The notes under the pieces: model-generated | What the model was told of the DNA's origin: nothing | The model's database searches: none | What the model saw: the letters and a program-made list of their open reading frames with translations, nothing else | Translations under genes and position numbers: made by a program | Part shown: one piece after another, positions 52,786 to 61,338 of the stretch | Numbering within the stretch: the first letter of the stretch is position 1 | Layout of the letters: each line of letters opens with the position of its first letter | Source: Mesorhizobium sp. | GTDB taxonomy: Bacteria; Pseudomonadota; Alphaproteobacteria; Rhizobiales; Rhizobiaceae | Direction of reading: 5' to 3' | Assembly: GCA_004020875.1 (NCBI GenBank) | Contig: SAPZ01000012.1 | Location: 62,001-126,000 of the forward strand | DNA length: 64,000 bases

Positions 52786-54033
52786 TCAACTATTGGTTTC
52801 AATCTTTCTGCGCGGATCGAGCCGGGTTGCCTCCGGCGTGACAGCGCGGTCGGCGGGCTGCGTTTTGAAGGCTTCGCGGTTTTCGATCGGCACGGGCGCA
52901 CGGGCGCGGATACGCAGCAGCGTGTAGCCGGCGAGGCTGAGATGCGCCAGCGCGGTTGCCAGGAAAAGTCCTTCCGGGCGCACCGAACCCATCAAGGCCG
53001 CGGCCAGAAGCGGGCCGATCATCGTGCCGAAGCCGTAGAGCAGCAATAGGCCGCCTGAAACCTTGACGAAGTCCTCCGCGCGGGCGTGGTCGTTGGCATG
53101 CGCGACAGCGATCGAATAGAGCGTATAAGCGAAGGCGCCGTAGGCGGCAGTCAGCACGATGACGAAGACGCCCGATCGCGGCGCGAACAGGAAGATCAGC
53201 ACTGCGACCAGGGCCGCGCCGGAGGCAGCGCCTGCCAGCACGAAGCGGCGGTCGGTTGTATCGGAAAGGCGCCCGGCCGGAAGCTGCATGGCAGCGCCGG
53301 AAACGACGACAAGGCTCATCATCAGCGCGATCTCGGCGGTGGAGATGCCGATGCGCGCGCCATAGACGGCGCCAAGCGTGCCCCAGGCGCCGTTGGCGAT
53401 GCCGATGAGAAGGCAGGCCACCGCCGACACCGGTGAATTGGCGTAGAGGCCTTTGACGTCGAGCTTGACGTCCTGCAGGGGCTTGGGATGCGACTGCGTC
53501 GACACGGCCGTCGGAATGAGCGACAGGCAAAACAGGATGCCGGTGATCATGAACAGCGACGCCGATCGCACATCGCCGCCGGCGACGATCATCTGGCCGC
53601 CCATGATCGAGGCATAGGTGACCATCATGTAGAGGCCGAAGACGGTGCCGCGGTTCTCGTTGGTAGCCTTCTCGTTCAGCCAGCTCTCGATCACCATGAA
53701 GGCGCCGGCCATGGTGAAGCCGGTGAAGGCGCGCAAGAGGATCCAGAAATACTCGTCGATGATGAGGCCGGTGAGCAGCGCGATGATCGCACCCGACGCG
53801 GCGAAGGCGCCGAAGGCTCTGACGTGGCCGGCTCGGCGCACAAGGCGCGGCGCGAAGAAGCAGCCGGTGACGAAGCCGCCCGCCCAGGCCGTGCCCATGA
53901 GGCCGAGCGATGCGGTCGAAAAGCCTTCCACCTGGCCGCGCAGAGGCAGGAGCAGCCCGTGCAGGCCGGATGCGGCGAGCAGGAACGCCGTGCCGCGAAG
54001 CAGCGAAAGGATCGGTCTGTAAGTTGCAAACAT
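52786..54033 (-). CDS. MFS transporter
   Basis: A 415-residue protein with about twelve membrane helices, beginning MFATYRPILSLLRGTAFLLAA. It belongs to the YcaD-like MFS group (GFVTGCFFAPRLVRRAGHVRAFG loop and WLNEKATNENRGTVFGLYM). A cytoplasmic tail (about 40 residues) ends the protein. Cargo unknown. ATG 54033 is used because upstream sequence is non-homologous. Confidence 0.88.
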   Translation of the reverse strand: MFATYRPILSLLRGTAFLLAASGLHGLLLPLRGQVEGFSTASLGLMGTAWAGGFVTGCFFAPRLVRRAGHVRAFGAFAASGAIIALLTGLIIDEYFWILLRAFTGFTMAGAFMVIESWLNEKATNENRGTVFGLYMMVTYASIMGGQMIVAGGDVRSASLFMITGILFCLSLIPTAVSTQSHPKPLQDVKLDVKGLYANSPVSAVACLLIGIANGAWGTLGAVYGARIGISTAEIALMMSLVVVSGAAMQLPAGRLSDTTDRRFVLAGAASGAALVAVLIFLFAPRSGVFVIVLTAAYGAFAYTLYSIAVAHANDHARAEDFVKVSGGLLLLYGFGTMIGPLLAAALMGSVRPEGLFLATALAHLSLAGYTLLRIRARAPVPIENREAFKTQPADRAVTPEATRLDPRRKIETNS

Positions 54034-54115
54034 CGCTTGGTCCGGTTTTCGGGCGCAGGGGTCTGAAGACAGACGTATTGGGGCTTTTCGGCGGCGGTCG
54101 CTCGCGCCGACAAGA

Positions 54116-54310
54116 TTATCCGCGTCGGAACAACGCGTCGGCGGCAGATTTGGTGGCGCTCTTGGCTGTCCGCTCTGTTTCAAGTCTGGCGATCTCGTCA
54201 CGCAGCAGGGCGATGCGCTCCGACAATTCGTCGACGGACAGCAGCGACAGGTCCTGGCCGATCTCGTGCGTGCGCGGCTTCTTCCTGGGTTCGTCGTCGA
54301 AGATCGCCAT
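54116..54310 (-). CDS. DUF1192 family protein
   Basis: A 64-residue protein, MAIFDDEPRKKPRTHEIGQDL..., with the DUF1192 core LSLLSVDELSERIALLRDEIARLE, a single coiled-coil helix. GGGAGGAG lies 5-6 bp upstream of the ATG. It diverges from the quinone oxidoreductase gene. Role unknown. Confidence 0.87.
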   Translation of the reverse strand: MAIFDDEPRKKPRTHEIGQDLSLLSVDELSERIALLRDEIARLETERTAKSATKSAADALFRRG

Positions 54311-54420
54311 CGTCGCTCCTCCCGTTTTGGCCATTTGCCTGATTTGGCATTGAGCATACATAGGGCAGGGGTATTGATGCAAACGGCCGACAACAGATCG
54401 ACATAAGGAGACGGCAAGCC

Positions 54421-55428
54421 ATGGCAAGTGAGAAGATTCCGGCAAAGATGACGGCCATCGCGATCTCACAGCCCGGCGGCCCCCGGGTGCTCAAGCCGGA
54501 AACGCGCGAGGTGCCCGTGCCCGGTCCGGGCGAGGTGGTGATCCGGGTGCACGCGGCCGGCGTCAACCGACCGGACGTGCAGCAGCGCAAGGGCGCCTAC
54601 CCGCCGCCGCCCGGCGCCTCGGATCTGCCAGGCCTCGAAGCGGCCGGCGAGATCGCGGCGCTTGGCGACGAGATATCGCGCTGGCGCATCGGCGACCGGG
54701 TCTGCGCCCTGACGCCGGGCGGCGGTTACGCCGAATATGTCAAGGTGCATGCCGGCAGCGTGCTGCCGATCCCGGCCGGCTTCACCTATTCGGAAGCGGC
54801 CGCCGTGCCGGAGAACTATTTCACCGTCTGGCACAATGTGTTCGAGCGCGGCGGCCTGAAGAAGGGCGAGACGCTGCTCGTCCATGGCGGATCGTCCGGC
54901 ATCGGCACCACCGCCATCCAGCTTGCCTCGGCCTTCGGCGCCGCTGTTTACACCACCGCCGGCAGCAAGGAGAAATGCGATGCCTGCCTGAAGCTCGGCG
55001 CCGACCGGGCGATCGATTATCGCGAGGAGGATTTCGTCGCCGCGGTCAAGGAGGGGACCGACGGCAAGGGCGCCGACGTCATCCTCGACATGGTTGGCGG
55101 CGACTATGTTGCGCGCAATTATGAAGCGGCGGCCGTCGAGGGGCGCATCGTCCAGATCGCCGTGCAGGCCGGCGCTGTCGCAAGCACCAATTTCGCGACG
55201 CTCATGGTCAAGCGCCTGACCCATACGGGCTCGACCCTCAGGCCGCGCACCGTTGAGTTCAAGGCGGCGATCGCAGCCGCGCTGGAGGCGCAGGTGTGGC
55301 AATTGCTCGGCACCCGCAAGGTGGCCCCGGTCATGGACATGATCTTCCCGCTGACCGAAGCCTGGCGGGCGCATGAGCGGATGGAAGAGGGCGAGCATAT
55401 AGGCAAGATCGTCCTCGACGTCGGCTAG
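54421..55428 (+). CDS. NAD(P)H-quinone oxidoreductase (zeta-crystallin/PIG3-like)
   Basis: A 335-residue medium-chain dehydrogenase without the zinc-binding cysteines. GVNRPDVQQRKGAYPPPPGAS is typical of the PIG3 group, and VHGGSSGIGTTAIQLA is the NADPH-binding loop. It reduces quinones or enals. AAGGAGAC precedes the ATG. The full palindromic repeat starts 2 bp after its stop codon. Confidence 0.9.
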   Translation: MASEKIPAKMTAIAISQPGGPRVLKPETREVPVPGPGEVVIRVHAAGVNRPDVQQRKGAYPPPPGASDLPGLEAAGEIAALGDEISRWRIGDRVCALTPGGGYAEYVKVHAGSVLPIPAGFTYSEAAAVPENYFTVWHNVFERGGLKKGETLLVHGGSSGIGTTAIQLASAFGAAVYTTAGSKEKCDACLKLGADRAIDYREEDFVAAVKEGTDGKGADVILDMVGGDYVARNYEAAAVEGRIVQIAVQAGAVASTNFATLMVKRLTHTGSTLRPRTVEFKAAIAAALEAQVWQLLGTRKVAPVMDMIFPLTEAWRAHERMEEGEHIGKIVLDVG

Positions 55429-55429
55429 G

Positions 55430-55567
55430 AAGGGTCGATATTCAGGTGAGGCCGGGCTGCAAAGGATTGCGTCCTGCGCTTCCGGTGCTCACGTACTTTA
55501 AGTACGCTCCGCTCCGGTTCTCGGACGCAGCCGTTTTCGGCTCGGCCTGACCTGAATCTCAACCCTT
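55430..55567. repeat. stop-codon-associated palindromic repeat, copy 2
   Basis: Arms 55430-55453 and 55544-55567 pair at 21 of 24 positions. The centre holds CGTACTTTAAGTACG (55492-55506), a perfect palindrome. Much of the sequence matches 5214-5324. Confidence 0.78.
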
Positions 55568-55617
55568 CCTGGCTCCGCGCCCCTCCCCGATTCCAAGCTG
55601 AACGAATCCTTAATGGT

Positions 55618-55629
55618 GCAATGCACAAA
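55618..55629 (+). promoter_or_regulatory. GCAATGCACAAA motif upstream of DUF1127
   Basis: Identical to 6599-6610 in the citrate-synthase promoter and one base different from 4499-4510 in the phaR promoter. TTAAT precedes it here (55610-55614) as in the other two. Confidence 0.45.
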
Positions 55630-55726
55630 ACGCATTGCGGCCATGCAAAAGCGTCCGTTCATTTCTTGGGCAGGCATGCCTATTTACGCAGCATCAAACG
55701 ATTTTACCAACGACTGGAGAACCATC

Positions 55727-55867
55727 ATGAACCCGATCCGTGCTTTCCGTAAGTGGCGCATGTACAACGAGACCGTGCGCGAACTGAACAAGCTCAATGC
55801 CCGGCAGCTCAGCGACCTCGGCATCAACCGCGCCGACATCGAGCGTATCGCCCGTCAGGCCGTGTAA
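55727..55867 (+). CDS. DUF1127 small Arg-rich protein
   Basis: A 46-residue protein, MNPIRAFRKWRMYNETVRELNKLN..., ending in the DUF1127 core LSDLGINRADIERIAR. Small DUF1127 proteins affect RNA turnover and carbon and phosphate metabolism in related bacteria. GGAGAACCATC precedes the ATG. A perfect terminator follows. The PHB-type motif lies about 100 bp upstream. Confidence 0.9.
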   Translation: MNPIRAFRKWRMYNETVRELNKLNARQLSDLGINRADIERIARQAV

Positions 55868-55948
55868 GCGCAAACAGCCTGGCCGCAAGGCCGGGCTGGA
55901 TAGGCAAGCCAGAGCCGTCGAGACGCTTGCTTCGTTTCCGGTTCCAAG

Positions 55949-55975
55949 CCCGCTGGACCTCGTCCAGCGGGTTTT
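55949..55975 (+). terminator. DUF1127 terminator
   Basis: CCCGCTGGAC (55949-55958) and GTCCAGCGGG (55962-55971) are perfectly complementary, followed by TTTTG. Confidence 0.88.
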
Positions 55976-56120
55976 GTCTTTTAGGGCTCTGAATCAGGTC
56001 CTTCCCAAAAATATTGCGAAAATTCGAGGGAGCGTTTATACAGGCCGCGAATTTCCCATTTTGGTGGCTCTAAAACCACCGCCCGCGCGGGAACGCGGGC
56101 GAACGAGAAGGATTTTTGAC

Positions 56121-56813
56121 ATGGCCAATACGCTGCTGATGCCCAAGGCGACCGCCGTCTGGCTGGTCGACAACACCGCGCTTTCCTTCGAGCAGATCGC
56201 GCAGTTCTGCGGGCTGCATCCGCTCGAGGTCAAGGCGATCGCGGACGGCGAGTCGGCGCAGGGCATCAAGGGCATGGACCCGATCATCACCGGCCAGCTG
56301 ACGCGCGATGAGATCGCGCGCGGCGAGAAGGACATCAACTACCGGCTGAGGCTGTCGGAGCCGAAGGTGCGGGTGCCGGAATCGAAGCGCAAGGGCCCGC
56401 GCTACACGCCGCTGTCGAAGCGTCAGGACCGGCCGAACGCCATCCTGTGGCTGGTGCGCAACCACCCGGAGCTCAAGGATGCGCAGATTGCCCGTCTCGT
56501 GGGCACCACCAAGTCGACCATCGAGCAGATCCGCGAGCGCAAGCACTGGAACTCGGCCAATCTGCAGCCGATGGACCCGGTGACGCTCGGCCTCACCTCG
56601 CAGATCGACCTCGACCTCGAGGTCAACCGTGCCTCGCGCGGCCGCGAGCAGCCGCAGCCCGTCGGCGATACCCTGCTGCCGGCAGCGCTCACCGAACGGC
56701 TGGTGCCGGCGCCGGAGAAGCCGAAGGACGAGGACCAGGAGCTCGACGCCAGCGCGGTGTTCGCCAAGCTCTCGGCGCTCAAGTCGAAGGACAAGGACGA
56801 AGACGTGGAGTGA
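56121..56813 (+). CDS. trcR: cell-cycle transcriptional regulator TrcR (DUF1013)
   Basis: A 230-residue protein conserved in alphaproteobacteria. It begins MANTLLMPKATAVWLVDNTALSFEQIAQFCGLHPLEVKAIADGE, with a helix-turn-helix near 12-45 and a second near 110-140 (AQIARLVGTTKSTIEQIRERKHW). The C-terminus is charged (Lys/Asp/Glu). The gene is named after its Caulobacter relative. Its leader has a GAATC site at 55990 and two small stems. A strong terminator follows. Confidence 0.87.
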   Translation: MANTLLMPKATAVWLVDNTALSFEQIAQFCGLHPLEVKAIADGESAQGIKGMDPIITGQLTRDEIARGEKDINYRLRLSEPKVRVPESKRKGPRYTPLSKRQDRPNAILWLVRNHPELKDAQIARLVGTTKSTIEQIRERKHWNSANLQPMDPVTLGLTSQIDLDLEVNRASRGREQPQPVGDTLLPAALTERLVPAPEKPKDEDQELDASAVFAKLSALKSKDKDEDVE

Positions 56814-56833
56814 GCCTTCCGGGGCGCTCAACC

Positions 56834-56861
56834 AAAAAGCCCGCTTCGAGCGGGCTTTTTT
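56834..56861. terminator. trcR terminator (bidirectional)
   Basis: AAAAAGCCCGC (56834-56844) and GCGGGCTTTTT (56850-56860) pair perfectly around TTCGA. It can also serve the convergent WYL gene. Confidence 0.92.
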
Positions 56862-56885
56862 GTTGGACAATGGCTTGGGAGGAAG

Positions 56886-57605
56886 TCACGTCCGCGCGGC
56901 ACGGTCGGGCGCCATGCCGTAATCCTCTGAGCGCTCGACGGCGCGATAGAAATCGGCGAGCTGTTTGCCGCGCTCCGGCTTGAAGGTGCGGCCGGCGATC
57001 ACGACCGAGGCGATACGGTCGATGCGGAAGGCGCGGAAATCGTCGCGCATCTCGCACCAGGCGACCAGGGTCCAGACCTTGCCCCAGAACCACAGGCCGA
57101 GCGGCCTGATGTCGCGCGCGGTGCCGCGGCCGGCCTCGTCGGAATAGTCGATGGTCAGCACCTGGCGTTTCTCGACGGCGCGCTCGATCAGGTCGATCGC
57201 CTCGCGCGCGGCATCGCTTACCACCCACATCGGCGTGTGGATCTCGGTGCGGGCGATGCGGTCCTTCTCGGTGTCGGGCAGCACCGCGCCAATCTTGACC
57301 AGCGCCTCGTCGGCGGCCCTTGCCATTGCCGCGCCGCCAAAGGCCCGCACCATGCGCGCGCCGGCAACCAGCGCCACGATCTCGTCACGTGTGAACATCA
57401 GCGGCGGAAGGTCAAAACCCTCCCTCATCATGTAGCCGACGCCTGCCTCGCCATCGATCGGCACGCCGGTCGACTGCAGGTCGGCTATGTCGCGGTAAAT
57501 GGTGCGCTCGGAAACCTCGAGCCACGTGCCGAGCTTCTGCGCGGTGACCAGCCGGCCACCTCGCAAATGCTGCACGATCTGGAAAAGCCTGTCGGCGCGG
57601 CGCAT
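56886..57605 (-). CDS. WYL-domain (YafY-type) transcriptional regulator
   Basis: A 239-residue protein. The N-terminal HTH_11 domain (RADRLFQIVQHLRGGRLVTAQKLGTWLEVSERTIYRDIADL, residues 3-45) is followed by a WYL domain with REAIDLIERAVEKRQVLTIDYS and RPLGLWFWGKVWTLVAWCEMR. WYL domains bind small ligands or nucleic acid. GGGGGAGAAATCG precedes the ATG. A perfect palindromic site 228 bp upstream is a likely operator for it. Confidence 0.9.
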   Translation of the reverse strand: MRRADRLFQIVQHLRGGRLVTAQKLGTWLEVSERTIYRDIADLQSTGVPIDGEAGVGYMMREGFDLPPLMFTRDEIVALVAGARMVRAFGGAAMARAADEALVKIGAVLPDTEKDRIARTEIHTPMWVVSDAAREAIDLIERAVEKRQVLTIDYSDEAGRGTARDIRPLGLWFWGKVWTLVAWCEMRDDFRAFRIDRIASVVIAGRTFKPERGKQLADFYRAVERSEDYGMAPDRAART

Positions 57606-57623
57606 CGATTTCTCCCCCGGGGT

Positions 57624-57761
57624 TTATGGCTTCAGCCGTTCGCGCCTGCGCGCGGTCGGCACCGGTATCGACTGGCCTTCAACGACACCGCCGACCGTGC
57701 GCGGCGGCTCGATGCCGTTGCTGCCCGTCGTGTTCAGCCTGCCGTTCCAGCTTTTCACCAT
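57624..57761 (-). CDS. possible 45-residue ORF upstream of the WYL gene
   Basis: Begins MVKSWNGRLNTTGSNGI and ends RRRERLKP, with GGAG nine bases before the ATG. It stops 18 bp before the WYL regulator ribosome binding site, so they could share a transcript. There is no known family and the frame could be fortuitous. Confidence 0.3.
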   Translation of the reverse strand: MVKSWNGRLNTTGSNGIEPPRTVGGVVEGQSIPVPTARRRERLKP

Positions 57762-57832
57762 ACGGGATTACTCCGGATAGTCGGTTCAAGTTCGTAGCTG
57801 TCAGGATCGAAGCCGCTCCAACTACCGCAGGC

Positions 57833-57856
57833 CTCCTGACAACATACTGTCAGGAG
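57833..57856. promoter_or_regulatory. operator candidate 1 (CTCCTGACA-N6-TGTCAGGAG)
   Basis: Perfect 9-bp arms with a 6-bp spacer, upstream of the WYL regulator transcription unit. The same layout with one mismatch occurs at 58176-58199. A half-site CTGTCAGGAT lies at about 57798. The rest of 57606-57966 shows no other clear feature. Confidence 0.65.
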
Positions 57857-57966
57857 ACTGCTGCGAAACCACCGGCAAACAAGGCTTCTTCTCCTGAGTG
57901 CAACATCACTGGCCGCATTACATCTGGGCGCGACGGCGCGACAATCCAAGTCGCCGCGCCAAAATT

Positions 57967-58131
57967 TCAGTTTTCGCGCACCCGGCCGGTGTAAAGGTCC
58001 GGCCAGCCAATGTCCTTGCGGATATCCGCCGGCAAGGTGTTCAGGAAACGCTGGGTGCGGATCTCGTTTCGCACGGTGCGGATTCGGCCGACATAATGCT
58101 GCACGCTGCGCAGGATGGTAAAACCGTTCAT
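57967..58131 (-). CDS. DUF1127 domain protein
   Basis: A 54-residue basic protein, MNGFTILRSVQHYVGRIRTVRNE..., ending with the DUF1127 core FLNTLPADIRKDIGWPD. GAGGAGTGAGG precedes the ATG. It lies between the two palindromic operator candidates; the one at 58176 is within 50 bp of its start and so likely controls it. Role unknown. Confidence 0.87.
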   Translation of the reverse strand: MNGFTILRSVQHYVGRIRTVRNEIRTQRFLNTLPADIRKDIGWPDLYTGRVREN

Positions 58132-58175
58132 GTCCTCACTCCTCTCTTTTTTGATGAGACGAATATCGCACATCC

Positions 58176-58199
58176 CTACTGACAGCAGTCTGTCAGGAG
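58176..58199. promoter_or_regulatory. operator candidate 2 (CTACTGACA-N6-TGTCAGGAG)
   Basis: Differs from operator 1 in one arm base and has the same 9-6-9 geometry. It lies 44 bp before the DUF1127 start codon, in the expected promoter position. Confidence 0.65.
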
Positions 58200-58335
58200 C
58201 ATGGCAGGGCAGGGAAGACGGCGGCCCGGCGCCCCTCGCGTGGGTCCAGGTGAGCCCATTTTTGTCAGGAATCTCGTTCGAAGGACGGCTCAAGAACAGC
58301 TTTGACAGCCGCCATCGTTGCTGATCAAAGGCGGC

Positions 58336-58497
58336 ATGACGAAACTGCTCGCCCTTGTCATCTGTGGTATCATGCTGATCCAGGTCATCAAGCCGCTGGG
58401 ATGGCCGGGGCTGAAGAGGCGCGGCGATTTCTGGAAGCTGGCGCTGCTTGCGATGGCGGCGATATCGCTGGCCGCTGTCTTGGGCCATTGGGCTTGA
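58336..58497 (+). CDS. small two-helix membrane protein
   Basis: A 53-residue ORF, MTKLLALVICGIMLIQVIKPLGW, a basic loop GLKRRGDFW, then KLALLAMAAISLAAVLGHWA. Two hydrophobic helices with a positive loop are typical of a real small membrane protein. AAAGGCGG precedes the ATG. No family recognised. Confidence 0.6.
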   Translation: MTKLLALVICGIMLIQVIKPLGWPGLKRRGDFWKLALLAMAAISLAAVLGHWA

Positions 58498-58512
58498 ACG
58501 CGGCCGATCCGG

Positions 58513-59238
58513 TTAGACAGCCTCGTGGCCCAGCACGAAGTCCAGCAGATGCTCCGCCCAGGCGCCATAGCCTGCCTCAGAAGCGTGGAAGCCGTCGGAA
58601 GCGAAGCCGGCTTCGGGATTGGTGATCGGCAGGCGCGAGGCGGGCACGGCGCCGCGCTCGTTGCAGAGTCGCACGCCCATGCGGTTCATTTCCGTGGCGC
58701 GGATTTCAAGGATCTTGCCGAGCAGCGGCGGCATTGCCGGCGCGCGGGTGAACTCCAACACCGGCGACCAGACCACATGCGCTTCCGGCCATTTGGCGCG
58801 CACCGCATAGAGCAGGCCGCCGAACTCCTTCTTGAAGCGCGGCACGGAATGGAAGTTCTTGGTGTCGTTGGTGCCGATGGCGAGCACGATATGCGTCCAT
58901 AGGTCGGCCGACAAATTGGGCAGGACATGGTCGCGGATCTGGCCGGAGGTCGCCGAATTGAAACCGGCGGCGCGCCAGCGCACGCCGCGGCCCGTTCGTC
59001 CGGCGATCAGGCCGGCAAGCCGCGCCGCAAGCCCGTGTTCGGATTGCTCGATGCCGACCGATGCTGCCGAGGAATCACCCAGCACCAGCAAAGCCACCGC
59101 TGGCGCCTTGCCTTGTATTTCGTGCAGCACCGGGCCTCGCGCGGGCAGCATGCGCGTGGTGCGGCGGCGCACGCCGAGGCCCTGCCAGACATAGACCGGG
59201 AAAGCGAGCCAGGTGAGGAGGGCAAGCAGGCGCTGCAT
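58513..59238 (-). CDS. SGNH/GDSL hydrolase
   Basis: A 241-residue esterase-like protein. An N-terminal hydrophobic helix (about 3-20) suggests membrane anchoring or export. The SGNH blocks appear: VLGDSSAAS (Ser), a Gly/Asn segment, AIGTNDTK, and the SDGFHASEAGY Asp/His pair. Acyl substrate unknown. Confidence 0.87.
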   Translation of the reverse strand: MQRLLALLTWLAFPVYVWQGLGVRRRTTRMLPARGPVLHEIQGKAPAVALLVLGDSSAASVGIEQSEHGLAARLAGLIAGRTGRGVRWRAAGFNSATSGQIRDHVLPNLSADLWTHIVLAIGTNDTKNFHSVPRFKKEFGGLLYAVRAKWPEAHVVWSPVLEFTRAPAMPPLLGKILEIRATEMNRMGVRLCNERGAVPASRLPITNPEAGFASDGFHASEAGYGAWAEHLLDFVLGHEAV

Positions 59239-59300
59239 GGCAAATCCGTTGAAAACAGCGGAAGCCTTAGCGCATCTTCAGGCCCAGGTGAACGAGACGA

Positions 59301-60041
59301 TCACGCGCAGCAGTCCGGCCGGTCCTCGTCTTTGCCCTGGTATTCGTCGTGCAGGCGCACCCAGTCCATCAGGTTGTGATACGGACCGGTCTCGCCGCGG
59401 CCCTTCGGCGTCATGTCAAGATAATGATAGGCGCCGATCAGCGCGTCGCCGCCGCGGCCGCGCGACATGAAGGTGAGGAAGACATCGCCGAACTCGTTGC
59501 GATAAAAGACGCTGGTGCCAGGCAGGTCTTTCGAGCGCAACGGACGCTTCTCGAAATTGTAAGTGGTGTCGCGCGCCGCGATCTGCTTGTCGGTGAGGGA
59601 GACCTGCAGGTCGAAGTTGAAGTCCGACGCATAGGACGACACCCAGTCGAACTTCCAGCCCATGCGCTGCTTGTAAGGCAGGATCTCGGCCAACGGCGCG
59701 CGTGCGACGACGACCAGCGATACGTCATGATGTTTCAGATGCTGGTTGGCGCCGTCGATATGGTCGGCGAGGAACGAGCAGCCCTGGCAACGGTGATCGC
59801 AACCCGGCGTCATCATGAAATGATAGACGATGAGCTGGCTCTTGCCGGCGAAGAGGTCGCCAAGGCGCTTCGGCCCCGCTTCGCTCTCGAAGACATAATC
59901 CTTGCGCAGCTTGAACCAGGGCAACTGCCGCCGCTCGGTGGCAACAAGGTCGCGAAACCGTGTCAGTTCCTTCTCGCGCTCCAGGTGTTTTCGGTGCGCT
60001 TCGAACCAGTCCTCGCGTGAAACCACGGCATTGCGTTGCAT
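59301..60041 (-). CDS. DUF899 thioredoxin-like protein
   Basis: A 246-residue protein. DUF899 proteins have a thioredoxin fold; here LIVYHFMMTPGCDHRCQGCSFLADHIDG holds the conserved cysteine group. The start ATG 60041 has GGAG at six bases. The C-terminal segment YHNLMDWVRLHDEYQG is typical. Redox role is inferred from the fold. Confidence 0.87.
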   Translation of the reverse strand: MQRNAVVSREDWFEAHRKHLEREKELTRFRDLVATERRQLPWFKLRKDYVFESEAGPKRLGDLFAGKSQLIVYHFMMTPGCDHRCQGCSFLADHIDGANQHLKHHDVSLVVVARAPLAEILPYKQRMGWKFDWVSSYASDFNFDLQVSLTDKQIAARDTTYNFEKRPLRSKDLPGTSVFYRNEFGDVFLTFMSRGRGGDALIGAYHYLDMTPKGRGETGPYHNLMDWVRLHDEYQGKDEDRPDCCA

Positions 60042-60137
60042 GACCATCTCCTGTCCTCTCCTGCCAAGGACGTTCGACATGGGCGCGATCCGACATCGCT
60101 GCTGCGTTTCGCTGCATCAGGTAGGAGTGCGGTATAC

Positions 60138-60169
60138 AAAAAACAAAACCCGGGCCAATGGCCCGGGTT
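60138..60169 (-). terminator. fba terminator
   Basis: AACCCGGGCC (60047+100 = 60147-60156) and GGCCCGGGTT (60160-60169) pair perfectly. On the minus strand a TTTTGTTTTTT tract follows (60138-60148). Confidence 0.88.
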
Positions 60170-60194
60170 GTCGATTGAAAGAGGTCGATAAGCG

Positions 60195-61220
60195 TCAGGC
60201 GGCTTTTTCGAGCGCCGACTGCCATTTTCCGAGCGCGGCCAGATGGTTCATATGAGCGCGATGGGTGAAGGCGGCCTGGCCGGCGGCTACGTTCGAGGCC
60301 TTGCCGCTCCATGCCTTCTGCGGCGCAGCCTGCAGCGCGCGGCCATAGGAGAAGGTCAGTTTCCACGGATGCGGGCCGATGGCGTTGATGGCGTTGAGGT
60401 TGGCAGTCGCTTCCTCGTCCTCCTGGCCGCCGGAGAGGAAGGCGATCCCCGGCACCGCCGCCGGCACCACCTCGCGGAACAGCTTGATCGTCTTTTCGGC
60501 GATTTCCTCGGGGCTGTCGGTCGTGCCCGACTTCTTGCCGGAGATGACCATGTTGGGCTTCAGGATCGAGCCCTCCAGCACGACGCGCGCCGCGTAGAGC
60601 TCGTCATAGAGCTTGACCAGCGTCGCCTTGGAGACGTCGTAGCAGGTGTCGATCGAATGCGCCCCGTCCATCAGCACTTCCGGCTCGACGATCGGCACGA
60701 TGCCGGCCTCCTGGCAGAGCGCGGCGTAGCGGGCCAAGGCATGGGTATTTGAGGCGATCGAGTTGGCCGAGGGCACGCCCTTGCCGGTGTCGATGTCGAT
60801 CACCGCGCGCCATTTGGCGAATCGGGCGCCGAGCTTGTAATAATCGGCAAGCCGCTCGCGCAGCCCGTCCAGGCCCTCGGTGATGGTGTCGCCGGGAAAG
60901 CCGGCCAAGGGCTTGGCGCCGAGATCGACCTTGATGCCTGGAATGGCGCCGGAGGCCTTGATGATGTCGACCAGCGGCGTGCCGTCGGCGGCCTTCTGAC
61001 GGATGGTCTCGTCATAGAGGATGACGCCGGAGATGTATTTGGACATCGCCTCCTTGGCGCGGAACATCATCTCGCGATAGTCGCGCCGGTTGTCGGGGGT
61101 CGATTCGACGCCGATGACGTCGAAGCGCTTCTTGATGGTGCCGGAACTCTCATCGGCGGCCAGAAGGCCCTTGCCACCACTCACCATCGCGGTGGCGATA
61201 TCTTCGAGACGTTCGCTCAT
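60195..61220 (-). CDS. class I fructose-bisphosphate aldolase
   Basis: Cleaves fructose-1,6-bisphosphate to dihydroxyacetone phosphate and glyceraldehyde-3-phosphate through a Schiff base. The 341-residue protein has GKGLLAADESSGTIKKRF, the Schiff-base lysine in LEGSILKPNMVI and LSGGQEDEEATANLNA. It follows pgk on the same strand after 118 bp, so both glycolytic genes may share a transcript, and it ends with a strong terminator. Confidence 0.95.
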   Translation of the reverse strand: MSERLEDIATAMVSGGKGLLAADESSGTIKKRFDVIGVESTPDNRRDYREMMFRAKEAMSKYISGVILYDETIRQKAADGTPLVDIIKASGAIPGIKVDLGAKPLAGFPGDTITEGLDGLRERLADYYKLGARFAKWRAVIDIDTGKGVPSANSIASNTHALARYAALCQEAGIVPIVEPEVLMDGAHSIDTCYDVSKATLVKLYDELYAARVVLEGSILKPNMVISGKKSGTTDSPEEIAEKTIKLFREVVPAAVPGIAFLSGGQEDEEATANLNAINAIGPHPWKLTFSYGRALQAAPQKAWSGKASNVAAGQAAFTHRAHMNHLAALGKWQSALEKAA

Positions 61221-61338
61221 GGGTGCTCTCCTACGCTGCGTTTGTTCCGCGCTAGCAGAACATTACCGCCAAAGGGATGACACCGGAAAGCGCGAATCGA
61301 TTGAAAGCCTCGGGTGGTTTTTGCCTTTCCCGAACTCT

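Noticed and set aside
57606..57780. Plus-strand frame ending at 57780 as a gene remnant
   Set aside because: No recognisable family, and it overlaps the WYL gene start on the opposite strand.
57833..57856. Reading the 9-6-9 palindrome as a terminator
   Set aside because: No U-tract on either strand, and the same site occurs in the promoter position of the DUF1127 gene.
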